Source: an uncultured Pseudomonas sp. (GTDB lineage: Bacteria; Pseudomonadota; Gammaproteobacteria; Pseudomonadales; Pseudomonadaceae). Taken from it: 64,000 bases of DNA. The notes under the pieces were generated by a model. It had not been told where the DNA came from. It was given only the letters and a program-made list of their open reading frames with translations, and made no database searches. This document shows positions 18,024 through 26,581 of the stretch, piece after piece. The stretch lies in assembly GCF_913774235.1 (NCBI RefSeq), contig NZ_CAJYDW010000019.1, positions 248,001-312,000 of the forward strand, written 5' to 3'. The first letter of the stretch is position 1; each line of letters begins with the position of its first letter. The position numbers and the translations under genes are program-made.

Positions 18024-18792
18024 TGGCGTCGGGCAGGTCCGCCTGCCCCCGATAGGCCGAGGGCGACACGCCCAGCACCTGGCGAAAGCGGGTGGCGAAG
18101 GCGCTGGGACTGGCGTAGCCGTGATCCAGGGCCACGTCGACGATGGCGTGGCCGGCGGCCAGGGAGGTCAGGCTGGAATCCAGCCGCGCCCGTTGCAGCC
18201 ACTGGCCGAAGCTCAGCCCGGTCTCCTTGAGGAACAGCCGGCTCAGGGTACGCTCGCTGACCGCCAGGCGTGCGGCGGCCCGGGCCAGCGTCCAGGGTTC
18301 GCCCGGGTGCTGGCGCAAGTGACGACACAGCTCGGCGAGTGGCCGGTCGCCTGGCCAGGGCAGGTGCAGTCCCGCGGCGGGCGAGCCCTGCACTTCCTCG
18401 AGTATCAGTTGCAGGATATGCCGGCCGCGACCCTCGGCCGGTCGATCGGCGGGCAAGGGCAGGGCGGCGAGGATTAACTCGCGCAACAGCGGCGAGACGG
18501 CGATCAACTGGCTGCGGGTCGGTAGGTCGGCCCGGGCCTCGGGCTCGACGAACAGGGTGCGTACCTCGGTTCGCCCCAGCAGGTGCAGGTCGTGCTCCTC
18601 GCCGGCGGGTATCCAGACGCCCCGCCCCGGCGGCGCCACCCAGCGGCCCTGGGCGGTGTTGACCACCACCACGCCACAGAGCGCCTGGATCAGTTGCGCC
18701 TGACGATGGCGATGCGCGGGTACCCGGTCGCCATGGGCATAGTCCTGGGACAGGGCGTACAGGCCGTTGCAGAAGCTGACGTCGACGAGCAT
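17980..18792 (-). CDS. AraC family transcriptional regulator
   Basis: A protein of about 270 residues. The N-terminal cupin sensor has [10 protein letters not shown] (about 27-36) and [10 protein letters not shown]. The C-terminal double helix-turn-helix is followed by the AraC signature ([29 protein letters not shown]). The ATG at 18792 starts 5 bp after the MarR stop codon; an in-frame GTG at 18825 would overlap it. It probably shares a transcript with the MarR gene. The target is unknown; the convergent LeuA-like gene and the MFS genes nearby are candidates. Confidence 0.88.
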   Translation of the reverse strand: MLVDVSFCNGLYALSQDYAHGDRVPAHRHRQAQLIQALCGVVVVNTAQGRWVAPPGRGVWIPAGEEHDLHLLGRTEVRTLFVEPEARADLPTRSQLIAVSPLLRELILAALPLPADRPAEGRGRHILQLILEEVQGSPAAGLHLPWPGDRPLAELCRHLRQHPGEPWTLARAAARLAVSERTLSRLFLKETGLSFGQWLQRARLDSSLTSLAAGHAIVDVALDHGYASPSAFATRFRQVLGVSPSAYRGQADLPDATTPAALPDRDRPDR

Positions 18793-18797
18793 GGCCG

Positions 18798-19292
18798 TCA
18801 GGCCGGCGCGTGGCTGGCCAGCCACTTGCCCAGCAGGGCGTCCAGCTGGCGTTGTTCGTCGTCGCTGAGCACGGCCAGGGCGCGGCGCTCGTTGTCCACG
18901 TGGGCGGCCATGAGCCCGTCGATCAGCGCGAAGCCGGAGGGGGTGAGGGCGACCAGGGTGCTGCGGCGGTCCTCGGGATTCTTCTGCCGCTCGATCAGAC
19001 CGGCGCGCTCCAGGCGGTCGAGGCGATTGGTCATGCCGCCGGAAGAGATCATCGCCGATTCGTAGAGCACCGTCGGACTCAGCGCATAGGGCTCGCCGGC
19101 ACGCCTCAGGGTGGCCAGGACATCGAATTCGCCATAGTGCAGCCGATGTTCGTCGAAGAATGGCTGGAGCACGTCACGGCTGAGGATCTGGGCCATCTCG
19201 CCGAGACGGCCGACCAGGCGCATGGGCAGGGCGTCCAGGTCGGGCCGCTCCCGGCGCCACTGGTCCACGGCGAATTCGGCACGATCGGCCAT
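18798..19292 (-). CDS. MarR family transcriptional regulator
   Basis: A 164-residue winged-helix dimer. The DNA-binding region spans about residues 55-115 and includes the wing motif NPEDRRSTLVALT. GAGGTAA precedes the ATG at 19292. It is divergent from an MFS carrier, and a good MarR-type palindrome lies between them. The probable role is ligand-relieved repression of the carrier and of itself. Confidence 0.92.
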   Translation of the reverse strand: MADRAEFAVDQWRRERPDLDALPMRLVGRLGEMAQILSRDVLQPFFDEHRLHYGEFDVLATLRRAGEPYALSPTVLYESAMISSGGMTNRLDRLERAGLIERQKNPEDRRSTLVALTPSGFALIDGLMAAHVDNERRALAVLSDDEQRQLDALLGKWLASHAPA

Positions 19293-19310
19293 TGGATTAC
19301 CTCGGCAATA

Positions 19311-19328
19311 TATCTTGATGTTAAGATA
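19311..19328. promoter_or_regulatory. MarR-type operator
   Basis: An 18-bp inverted repeat TATCTTGATGTTAAGATA (TATCTT/AAGATA arms), 19 bp upstream of the MarR start and 44 bp upstream of the MFS start. The TATCTTGA half-site form is common for MarR operators. A weaker related half-site (ATCAAGAGA) follows at about 19335. Confidence 0.65.
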
Positions 19329-19371
19329 CTTCTCATCAAGAGAAATACCCGTTTCTTCCTGGAGATTGTCC

Positions 19372-20586
19372 ATGCTTTCCGCGTCACCATCATCCCCGAG
19401 CGCTACCTCACCCCGGCAGGATGCTCTCCTGGCCGTCTTGCTGGTGCTGCTGGTCGGCCTCAATCTGCGGCCGATCCTGGCCGCCGTCGGCCCGCTGCTG
19501 GACGGCATCCAGGCCGCCACCGGCCTCGACGGCAGTGGCGCCGGGACGCTCACCACCCTGCCCATCGCCGCCATGGGGCTTTGCGCCCTGGCGGGCGCTC
19601 GCTTGCAGGCCTGGCTCGGCGAGCGCCGCGGCATCGCCCTCGGTCTGCTGCTGTTGGCGCTGGCCAATGCCGCGCGCTGGGAGGAGCCCGGCAGCCTGGG
19701 GCTGATCCTCACCGCCGGCCTCGGCGGCGTCGGCATCGCCCTGGTGCAGGCGCTGATCCCGGCCTATATCCGCCGCTGTCATCCCGCTCGCACCAGCACC
19801 CTGATGGGGCTCTATACCACCGGCATCATGGGAGGTGCAGCCGTGGCGGCGGCCACGGCTGCGCCCCTGGCCGAGCGACTGGGTTGGACCCAGGGCCTGG
19901 CGGTCTGGACGCTGCCGGTCCTGTTGGCCCTAGTGACCTGGCTGGTCCTGGCGCGACCCGACGCGCTGGTGGTGGCCGCTGTAACCCGCGCACAGCCCTG
20001 GCGCTCGCGGCAGGCTTGGCTACTGCTGGCCTTCTTCGGCATCGGCACCGCCGCCTACACCCTGGTGCTGGCCTGGCTGCCGCCGTACTACACCGGCCTT
20101 GGCTGGCGCCCGGCCGACAGCGGGCTGCTGCTGGGCGGGGTGAGCCTGGCCGAGGTCAGTGCGGGCCTGTTGCTCTCGGCGACCATCGCCCGGTTGCGCC
20201 ATCGCCGGCCGCTGGTGCTGGGCGTGCTCGGCGTGGTGCTGGTGGGCCTGCTGTGCCTGGCCCTGGCCCCGCTGCGCCTGGCGATCCCCACCGCCATCCT
20301 GCTCGGCCTGGGCATCGGCGCGCTGTTCCCGCTGTCGCTGATCCTGGCGATGGACCAGGTGCGCGATCCGACCGAGGCGGGTGCCTTGCTGGGTTTCGTC
20401 CAGGGTGGTGGCTATCTCATCGCCAGCCTGGCGCCCCTGGCCGCCGGCATCCTGCGCGACCAGCTCGACAGCCTGGCCAACGCCTGGCTGCTGATGGCGC
20501 TGGGTGTGCTGCTGCTGATGGGCCTGGGGCTGGGCCTGACCCGCCCCGAGCGGTCGGTGCTGGCGACGCGCTGCCAGGAGGCCTAG
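19372..20586 (+). CDS. MFS transporter, CynX/NimT-like
   Basis: A 404-residue carrier with about 12 hydrophobic helices. The early GLNLRPILAAVGPLLDGI motif is characteristic of the CynX/NimT (cyanate/nitroimidazole-type) branch. The substrate cannot be told from sequence. GGAG precedes the ATG. Control by the divergent MarR is likely. The stop codon shares a CTAG tetranucleotide with the convergent histidine kinase gene. Confidence 0.9.
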   Translation: MLSASPSSPSATSPRQDALLAVLLVLLVGLNLRPILAAVGPLLDGIQAATGLDGSGAGTLTTLPIAAMGLCALAGARLQAWLGERRGIALGLLLLALANAARWEEPGSLGLILTAGLGGVGIALVQALIPAYIRRCHPARTSTLMGLYTTGIMGGAAVAAATAAPLAERLGWTQGLAVWTLPVLLALVTWLVLARPDALVVAAVTRAQPWRSRQAWLLLAFFGIGTAAYTLVLAWLPPYYTGLGWRPADSGLLLGGVSLAEVSAGLLLSATIARLRHRRPLVLGVLGVVLVGLLCLALAPLRLAIPTAILLGLGIGALFPLSLILAMDQVRDPTEAGALLGFVQGGGYLIASLAPLAAGILRDQLDSLANAWLLMALGVLLLMGLGLGLTRPERSVLATRCQEA

Positions 20587-21941
20587 GTCGCGCGCGGCAG
20601 GCGCAATTCCACGCAGAAGCCGCCGCGGGCGCGATTGCTGAAGCTCAGGGCGCCGCCCAGTCGCCGGGTGATGGTCTCGACGATGGCCAGGCCCAGCCCG
20701 GCCCCCTGAGGGTTGCCGGCACTGTAGAAGCGGTCGCACAGGCGTGCCAGTTCGGCTTCGTCCACCCCCGGGCCGCGATCCTCGACTCTCAGCAGCACCC
20801 TGTCGTCCTGACCGGCTTCGATACCCACCTCCACCGCGCTGCCGGCCGGGGCGAAGGCCAGGGCGTTGGCGACCAGATTCTGCAGGGCGATGGCGATGGC
20901 GTCCGGATCGCCCAGTACCGGTTGCCCCGGCTGCGCCGCCAGCACCAGCTCCACCTGGCGATCCAGCGCCAGGGGCGTGAGTTCCGCCAGTTCTTCCCGT
21001 ACCAGGGGTTCCAGCTCCAAGGGCCGCGCCTGGGTGGCGCCCGGTTCCAGGCGGGCCAGGGTGAGCAACTGGCTGGCCAGCCGGGTGGCCCGGCTCACGC
21101 CTTGGCGTAGGTAACCGAGGGCTTCGTCGCGCTCCGCCGCGGTCTCGGCGCGCTGGGCGTTCTGCGCGTGCAGGTCGAGGATCGCCAGCGGCGTGCGCAA
21201 TTCGTGGGCGGCGTCGGCGATGAAGCGCCGTTCGCGGTCGAGCAGGGCGCGCAGCTGGGCGAGCAGGTGGTCGAGGGCGCTGTGCATGGGTTGCAGTTCC
21301 GGCGGCAGCGGGCCGGCCGGCAGCGGCGCCAGGCTGTGTTGGTCACGCTCGCGCAAGCCGCGGGCGAAGTCCTGCAGCGGGCGCAGGCCCCAGCCGAGCA
21401 GCAGCCAGAGCACCGCGACCAGCAGTGGCAGGCCGACCAGGGTCGGCCAGAGGGTGTGGCTGACGATGCGCTGGATGAGGTCCTGGCGCAGATCCTCGCG
21501 CTCGCCGACCCAGATGCGCAGGCCGCTGTCGGCGGTCCGTACCAGCATCCCGCACCATTCGCGGCCGTTGTCGAAGACCTCGTGCAGCCCCTCGGGCGGC
21601 ACTTCGCGCAACTGGGGCGCGTTGCCGGAGCGCACCAGCAACTGGCCGTCGGCGGTCCAGATCTGGAAGGTCAGCTGGTTCTCGTAGGGATGCGCCGTCA
21701 CGCCGGGGGCGGGCTGCATGGCGCGGTCGAACACCCGGGTCAGGGCGGGCCAGGTGTCCGCCGTCGGCAGGCCGGTCTGCAGCAGCCCTTCCAGCAGCCG
21801 TGCGCCCTGCACCAGCTGGGCGTCGTAGATGCCCTCGATCTCGCGATGACTGTCGCGCAGGGCCAGCAGGGCGAGGGTCAGGCTGCCAGCCATCACCAGG
21901 GCCAGGGTCGGCGCGAGGATGCGGGTGCGGATGGCGATCAT
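20583..21941 (-). CDS. two-component sensor histidine kinase, QseC/PmrB-like
   Basis: A 452-residue inner-membrane kinase. TM1 is at about 9-28, a periplasmic sensor at about 29-165, TM2 at about 170-188 and HAMP at about 190-240. The phospho-His lies in ADAAHELRTPLA near 248. The ATPase boxes are NLVANALAFAP, VEDRGPGVDE and GAGLGLAIVETI. It overlaps the response regulator gene by 4 bp (ATGA), so the two are translated together. The periplasmic part resembles the QseC type. Confidence 0.93.
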   Translation of the reverse strand: MIAIRTRILAPTLALVMAGSLTLALLALRDSHREIEGIYDAQLVQGARLLEGLLQTGLPTADTWPALTRVFDRAMQPAPGVTAHPYENQLTFQIWTADGQLLVRSGNAPQLREVPPEGLHEVFDNGREWCGMLVRTADSGLRIWVGEREDLRQDLIQRIVSHTLWPTLVGLPLLVAVLWLLLGWGLRPLQDFARGLRERDQHSLAPLPAGPLPPELQPMHSALDHLLAQLRALLDRERRFIADAAHELRTPLAILDLHAQNAQRAETAAERDEALGYLRQGVSRATRLASQLLTLARLEPGATQARPLELEPLVREELAELTPLALDRQVELVLAAQPGQPVLGDPDAIAIALQNLVANALAFAPAGSAVEVGIEAGQDDRVLLRVEDRGPGVDEAELARLCDRFYSAGNPQGAGLGLAIVETITRRLGGALSFSNRARGGFCVELRLPRAT

Positions 21942-22603
21942 GGTTGGCGCTCCAGCAGGTAGCCGACACCTCGCACCGTGCGGATGAGGCTGCTGTCGAG
22001 CTTCTTGCGCAGATTGTGGATGAGGACTTCCAGGGTGTTGCCCGAGGCCGCTTCCTGCCAGCCGTAGAGGGCGTTGCTCAGCCGCTCGCGGGTGATGACG
22101 GCGCCGGGGCGCAGCAGCAATTGATGCAGCAACTGGTATTCCATGGGCGTCACGATCACCTCGGCGCCGCGGAAGCGCACCGCCTGGCTGGCCGGGTCGA
22201 GGCTAATGCCACCGTGCTCCAGCAGCGGCTGGGCTCGTCCGCAGCTGCGGCGGATCAGGGCGCGGATGCGGGCCTTGAGTTCGTCCAGGTCGCAGGGCTT
22301 GATTAGATAGTCGTCGGCGCCGGCATCCAGGCCCTGGATGCGGTCGGCCTTGGCGTCGCGGGAGGTGAGCACCAGCACCGGCACGTCGCCCGCGGGCTGA
22401 CTGCGCAGCCGGCGCAACAGCTCGAGGCCGTCCAGCCGCGGCAGGCCCAGGTCCAGCAACACAAGGTCGAACGCCTCGGCGGCCAGGGCGTGCTCGGCGG
22501 CCAGGCCATCGGCTACCCAGTCCAGGGTATAGCCTTCGCCCCGCAGGGCCATGCGGATGCCCTGCGCCAGGGCGGCGTCGTCTTCCACCAGGAGTACCCG
22601 CAC
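21938..22603 (-). CDS. two-component response regulator, OmpR/PhoB type (QseB/PmrA-like)
   Basis: A 221-residue regulator. The receiver domain has the acidic pair EDD at about 7-9, the phospho-Asp in DLVLLDLGLP near 51 and Lys in LIKPCDLDEL. The C-terminal winged helix (about 125-220) contains EYQLLHQLLLRPGAVITRERL. The GTG start at 22603 has GGAGGAG upstream; a longer TTG frame is unlikely. It is divergent from the PepSY gene. A direct-repeat element of PmrA/QseB type lies upstream of that gene and of the transferase gene at 24.8 kb, which suggests a local regulon. Confidence 0.93.
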   Translation of the reverse strand: MRVLLVEDDAALAQGIRMALRGEGYTLDWVADGLAAEHALAAEAFDLVLLDLGLPRLDGLELLRRLRSQPAGDVPVLVLTSRDAKADRIQGLDAGADDYLIKPCDLDELKARIRALIRRSCGRAQPLLEHGGISLDPASQAVRFRGAEVIVTPMEYQLLHQLLLRPGAVITRERLSNALYGWQEAASGNTLEVLIHNLRKKLDSSLIRTVRGVGYLLERQP

Positions 22604-22694
22604 GGCTTGCTCCTCCACTCGTTGTCTCGGTAGCCGCCCATCATCGCCGCCGCGTCGCGGACCCGCCTGGGCCAACTGTTACCAGGCGTTGCGT

Positions 22695-22716
22695 CCTAAG
22701 ATTGCATTAAGGTTCG
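22695..22716 (+). promoter_or_regulatory. PmrA/QseB-type direct-repeat box, copy 1
   Basis: CCTAAG and ATTAAG repeats 11 bp apart (CCTAAG-N5-ATTAAG, then GTTCG), 40-60 bp upstream of the PepSY gene. Positions 22696-22716 match 24727-24747 at 20 of 21 bases. The form agrees with the TTAAG-N6-TTAAG direct repeats bound by PmrA/QseB-type regulators. Confidence 0.6.
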
Positions 22717-22755
22717 GCGCCGAGCCTGGGCTTCCCCAACAAGAGGAGTTCCATC

Positions 22756-23022
22756 ATGCGCCGCCTGCTGCTTCCGCTGCTGTTCATCAGTCCCCTCGCG
22801 CTCGCTTCCGAGCCCCAGTGCACCCAGGCCGACAAGTCCACCTGGCAGAATGCCGAGCAATTCCAGGCCAAGCTGCGCGAGCAGGGTTACGAGATCAAGA
22901 AGTTCAAGATCACCAAGGGCAACTGCTATGAGATCTACGGCTTCGACAAGGACAAGCGCAAGGTCGAGATCTACCACGATCCGGTGAGCGGCAAAGCAGT
23001 CAAGAGCGAGATCGGCAGCTGA
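22756..23022 (+). CDS. PepSY domain-containing periplasmic protein
   Basis: An 88-residue exported protein. The signal peptide ends after about ALA (residue 17). The mature part is a single PepSY-like module (AKLREQGYEIKKFKITKGNCYEIYG...KVEIYHDP) with two Cys. GAGGAG precedes the ATG. Small PepSY proteins often accompany two-component systems and b-type cytochromes. It overlaps the next gene (TGATG) and is preceded by the putative response-regulator box. Confidence 0.88.
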   Translation: MRRLLLPLLFISPLALASEPQCTQADKSTWQNAEQFQAKLREQGYEIKKFKITKGNCYEIYGFDKDKRKVEIYHDPVSGKAVKSEIGS

Positions 23023-23570
23023 TGAGCGCGGCGACCGTACGGCTCTGGGATCCCCTGGTGCGGCTGTTCCACCTGTCGGTCGCCGCCGCCTTCTTCGCCA
23101 ACTACTTCTTCAACGAGAAGGGCGCCTTCTGGCACCGCTGGATCGGCTACTACGCCAGCGCCTGGCTGCTGGTCCGCCTGCTGTGGGGTTTCATCGGCCC
23201 GCGCAGTGCGCGCTGGAGCGATTTCTGGCCGAGCCGCGCCCGCCTCGAGGCCCATTTGAGCGCGCTTTGGCAGGGGCGACCCTATCACCGCCTCGGTCAC
23301 TCGCCGCTGGGTGCGCTGGTCATGCTGCTGATGATGGTGGCCATCGGCGGTCTGGGCGTGACCGGTTTTCTCATGCGCGAAGTGGACGCCCTCTGGGGCG
23401 CCGACTGGCCCCAGGACCTGCACGCCCTCATCGCCAACGCGCTGCTCGCCCTGGTCTGCCTGCACGCCGTGGCGGCCGTGGTGGAAAGCCTGAGGGTGCG
23501 CGACAACCTGCCGCTGTCCATGCTGACCGGCCGCCGGCGTCCCCTCGACGACGACTCCCAGCGTCCCTAA
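23022..23570 (+). CDS. cytochrome b/b6 domain-containing membrane protein
   Basis: A 182-residue four-helix di-haem b-type cytochrome. Likely haem ligands lie in VRLFHLSV, FWHRWIGY, DLHALIANA and VCLHAVAAVV. It should pass electrons across the inner membrane to an unknown acceptor. It is co-translated with the PepSY gene (overlapping TGATG). The stop overlaps the convergent CDF stop in CTAA. Confidence 0.88.
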   Translation: MSAATVRLWDPLVRLFHLSVAAAFFANYFFNEKGAFWHRWIGYYASAWLLVRLLWGFIGPRSARWSDFWPSRARLEAHLSALWQGRPYHRLGHSPLGALVMLLMMVAIGGLGVTGFLMREVDALWGADWPQDLHALIANALLALVCLHAVAAVVESLRVRDNLPLSMLTGRRRPLDDDSQRP

Positions 23571-24595
23571 GCGCAGTGCCCGCCAAGGGTCCCGGGCGGA
23601 TCCACCTGCACCGTCACGTGCTGCAGCCCGTGCCGCCTGCGCAACACCTCGCCCACCAGGTTGGGCAACTGCAGCGGATCGCTGCCCGGCGCCGGGGTGA
23701 TGTGCAGGGTGGCGATCCGCGTCTCGTCGGTCAGGGTCCAGACGTGCAGGTGGCCCACCTCGGCGACGCCGGGCAGCGCCTGGACGGCCGCCGTGGCGCC
23801 GGTGGTGTCGAATTCCCGGGGGGCCGCCTGCAGCAGCACCGCGCCGGCATCCCGGACCAGCGACCAGGCCGACTTGACGATGAGCAGGGCGACCAGGATC
23901 GACAGCACCGGATCGAGCCAGGTCCAGCCGGTCCAGAGAATCCCCAGGGCGGCGAGGATGGCGCCGACCGATCCGAGCAGGTCGCCGGCCACGTGCAACA
24001 GGGCACCGCGCAGGTTGCTGTCGTCCTTGTGCCCGCCGTTGAGCACCAGGAAGCCGACGATGTTGACCACTAGGCCGATCACCGCCACCACCAGCATGGG
24101 GCCGGACAGCACCTCGGTGGGCTCGCGCAGCCGCGTGATGGCTTCCCAGCCGATCCACAGCACCAGCAACAGCAGGGCGACCCCATTGGTCAGGGCCGCC
24201 AGGATGCGCACCCGGTGGAAGCCATAGGTGAAGCGGGCATTGGCCGCCTTGGCGGCCACGCGATAGGCCACCAGGGCCAGCAGCAGGGCGGCGGCGTCCG
24301 AGACCATGTGGCCGGAGTCGGCGATCAGCGCCAGCGAGCCGGACCACCAGCCGCCCAATGCCTGGACGATGGCGTAGCCGAAGGTCAGGGCGAAGACCAG
24401 CTTGAGCTTGCGCTCGTTGCTGGCGGTGACCCGCGGAGCATGGGAATGGCCATGGCCATGGCCATGGCCATGGCCATGAGCGTGGCCGTGATCATGCTGA
24501 TGATCGTGATCGTGATCGTGATCGTGATCGTGATCGTGATCGTGATCGTGATCGTGATCGTGATCGTGATGGTCGTGGTGGGTGGAGCCACTCAT
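23567..24595 (-). CDS. cation diffusion facilitator (CDF) transporter with His-rich N-terminus
   Basis: A 342-residue inner-membrane metal/proton antiporter, probably for Zn or a similar divalent ion. Residues about 6-54 are almost entirely His-Asp and His-Gly dipeptides, a cytosolic metal-binding tail. Then come six helices, with metal-site residues in ALIADSGHMVSDA and HVAGDLLGS, and a C-terminal cytoplasmic metallochaperone-like domain (VGHLHVWTLTDE). The His-Asp part is encoded by a hexanucleotide tandem repeat, so its length is probably variable between strains. No metalloregulator is adjacent. Confidence 0.92.
   Translation of the reverse strand: MSGSTHHDHHDHDHDHDHDHDHDHDHDHDHDHQHDHGHAHGHGHGHGHGHSHAPRVTASNERKLKLVFALTFGYAIVQALGGWWSGSLALIADSGHMVSDAAALLLALVAYRVAAKAANARFTYGFHRVRILAALTNGVALLLLVLWIGWEAITRLREPTEVLSGPMLVVAVIGLVVNIVGFLVLNGGHKDDSNLRGALLHVAGDLLGSVGAILAALGILWTGWTWLDPVLSILVALLIVKSAWSLVRDAGAVLLQAAPREFDTTGATAAVQALPGVAEVGHLHVWTLTDETRIATLHITPAPGSDPLQLPNLVGEVLRRRHGLQHVTVQVDPPGTLGGHCA
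24446..24475. repeat. hexanucleotide repeat, 5 copies of atggcc
   Basis: Five tandem copies on the plus strand encode alternating His-Gly in the CDF tail (minus strand). Being multiples of 6 bp, copy changes stay in frame. Confidence 0.85.
24502..24567. repeat. hexanucleotide repeat, 11 copies of gatcgt
   Basis: Eleven perfect tandem copies encode His-Asp dipeptides near the CDF N-terminus. Perfect repeats of this length are prone to slipped-strand change, which would lengthen or shorten the metal-binding tail two residues at a time without breaking the frame. Confidence 0.9.
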
Positions 24596-24725
24596 CGATA
24601 GGTCTCTCGTGGGGAAGGGGACAGGTGTCGCTTGGCGAGCAGCCTGAAGCCTGAAGTCACTTCAGGGTCAAGGGCTTCACCGCGCCGTCAGCGACCGGGC
24701 AGTCATCTGTAACCTCAGGTTAGCC

Positions 24726-24747
24726 ACTAAGACTGCATTAAGGTTCG
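24726..24747 (+). promoter_or_regulatory. PmrA/QseB-type direct-repeat box, copy 2
   Basis: ACTAAG-N5-ATTAAG followed by GTTCG, almost identical to the box at 22695. It lies upstream of the phosphoethanolamine-transferase-like gene. A separate 13-bp palindrome TAACCTCAGGTTA sits just before it at 24710-24722. Confidence 0.6.
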
Positions 24748-24786
24748 TCCCTCAGGGTGGCGGCTTTCCATCGCTGGAGGCCGGCC

Positions 24787-24831
24787 ATGCCTGCTCGTTC
24801 CGTTCCGCAGTCGCCGTGCGAGCCGCGCTGA
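24787..24831 (+). CDS. 14-residue leader ORF coupled to the transferase gene
   Basis: A short frame (MPARSVPQSPCEPR) with a good GGAGG site. Its TGA overlaps the ATG at 24831 of the following gene in TGATG. It may serve only translational coupling. Alternatively it is the true 5' end of the large gene displaced by a frameshift. Confidence 0.35.
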   Translation: MPARSVPQSPCEPR

Positions 24832-26501
24832 TGCTCGTCCTGCCGCTCCGTACCTCCGCCACCGGCTGGCGTCCCTGGCGCAACCTGTCGTTGCTCGCCA
24901 GCCTGAGCTGCCTGCTGCTGCTGGCCGACGACTTCCTCCAGCAGCTGTTCACTCCCAACAATCGCGCCGAACTGGAGGCGGGCTACGTCGCCGCGCTCTG
25001 GGTGTTCAGCCTGGCCCTGTGGCTGTGCAACCTGCCGCGGCTGGCGGCCGCCATCCTGTTCCTGTTCGCGCTGATGCAGCTGCTGCAGCTGGGCAACCTG
25101 AGCTTCTTCGGCGAGCCGCTCAGCGCCATCGACATCCAGGCCATGCTGGGCGACACCGCCGAGGTGCGTCAGGCCCTTTGGCTCAGTCTGCCCGAGCACT
25201 GGCCGGTGCTGCTCTGCGTAGGCCTGCCCTATGGCCTGTTGATCGCTCTGCACCTCTACCTGCCCGGCCGGGTGCCGCTACCGGCGAGCCGCTGGGCGCT
25301 GGTCCTGATCGCCGCGGTGCTGCTGTCCAAACCCTATCGCGCCACCTACCGCAACCTCGACGCCTTCGTCCCCAGCCCCGCGCGTAGCGGGCTGCACAAT
25401 AGCCTCAACGCCTTTTCCGCCTGGGCGGTGCGCCTCGCCGGGCGTGACGATGTCGTGCTGCCGCCGACCGCCTATGCCCCCTACCAATTGGCCCAGGTAC
25501 CGAGCACGGCACGCCACGTCTGGCTGGTGGTGGCCGATTCGCTGCGCAGCGATCGCCTGGGCGCCTTCGGCTATGCCAGAGACACCACGCCCAGGCTATC
25601 GGCCTATCTCGAGGGGAATCCCCAGGCGCTGACACGACCCGGCGTGGCGGCAGGGGTGGCCACCGACGTGAGCCTGCCCTATCTGCTCAATCCGATCCGC
25701 GAGCCGGGGCAGGACCAGCGTCTGCGCACCGGCGAGATCAATCTGTTCCGCTTCGCCCAGGCCGCCGGCTTTCGCACCCACTGGCTGTCGTCCCAGGAGT
25801 CCAAGCTGCTGGCGCACCTGGGCAGTCGCTACCTGGACGTCTCCATCACCCGCGAGGACCATCCGCTGCGCTTCCTGCAACGCCAGGATCGCGCCCTGCT
25901 GGACATCCTCGACGAGCAACGCTGGGCGCCGCGCAACTTCGTGGTGCTCAACCTGCGCACCGCGCACCTGCCCTATGCACAGAACTACCGGCACGAGACT
26001 ACGCCGGCGCCCTGGCCGGACACCGGCGCCGAGGGGCAGGCCAACGCCTACGACAATTCGCTGCATTACCTCGACGGGCTGCTCGCCGAGATCCTCGCCG
26101 ACTTCGACCGCCTGGAGGGTGAGCGCTACCTGATCATCACTGGCGACCACGGCCAGCGGCTGGGGGAGGGGGGCCATTGGGGCCACAACGACCTGGTGCC
26201 GGAGGTCAGCGACGTCCCGGTGATCGTGGTAGCCCGGGACGCCCCGGAGCAGGCCCTCGCCAGTCTGCAAGGCGAGCGCTGGATCAGCCATTACGAGGCC
26301 GGCAGCTGGCTGGCGGAACGCCTGGGTACTCGCATCGACAACCCCAATCGTCGACCGGACGAGCACTTCGTCCACGGCAAGCTGCTGTTCAGCGACAACT
26401 TCGTGCAGCGCGTCTGCGAGTCGCCCACCGGCCTGGTGCACCAGCCGCCGCAGCAACTGAGCAAGCTGCTGCTGGATACCCCCACCAACCCCTGTGGCTA
26501 G
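24831..26501 (+). CDS. sulfatase/phosphoethanolamine transferase-like membrane enzyme
   Basis: A protein of about 556 residues with an N-terminal membrane part (about five helices, residues 15-180) and a periplasmic alkaline-phosphatase-fold domain. Seen: LVVADSLRSDRLGAFGYARDTTP (metal Asp near the start of the fold), a Thr-rich region at TRPGVAAGVATDVSLPYLL where the nucleophile would lie, and ITGDHGQRLGEGGHWGHND (metal ligands). Such enzymes modify lipid A, LPS core or periplasmic glycans with phosphoethanolamine or phosphoglycerol. The ATG at 24831 overlaps a leader ORF; a GTG at 24816 is the alternative. The upstream box suggests control by the QseB/PmrA-like regulator. Confidence 0.8.
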   Translation: MLVLPLRTSATGWRPWRNLSLLASLSCLLLLADDFLQQLFTPNNRAELEAGYVAALWVFSLALWLCNLPRLAAAILFLFALMQLLQLGNLSFFGEPLSAIDIQAMLGDTAEVRQALWLSLPEHWPVLLCVGLPYGLLIALHLYLPGRVPLPASRWALVLIAAVLLSKPYRATYRNLDAFVPSPARSGLHNSLNAFSAWAVRLAGRDDVVLPPTAYAPYQLAQVPSTARHVWLVVADSLRSDRLGAFGYARDTTPRLSAYLEGNPQALTRPGVAAGVATDVSLPYLLNPIREPGQDQRLRTGEINLFRFAQAAGFRTHWLSSQESKLLAHLGSRYLDVSITREDHPLRFLQRQDRALLDILDEQRWAPRNFVVLNLRTAHLPYAQNYRHETTPAPWPDTGAEGQANAYDNSLHYLDGLLAEILADFDRLEGERYLIITGDHGQRLGEGGHWGHNDLVPEVSDVPVIVVARDAPEQALASLQGERWISHYEAGSWLAERLGTRIDNPNRRPDEHFVHGKLLFSDNFVQRVCESPTGLVHQPPQQLSKLLLDTPTNPCG

Positions 26502-26581
26502 TCTCTCGGGTCTTACTCCCACCATTCGGGCGCCGCTACACTGCTGGCGCCCGTTCACGTTCATCGCGCAAGGACTTCGCC

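Noticed and set aside
24446-24567. Tandem short repeats resembling a small CRISPR or satellite
   Set aside because: The units are 6 bp without spacers and translate in frame into the His-rich tail of the CDF transporter.
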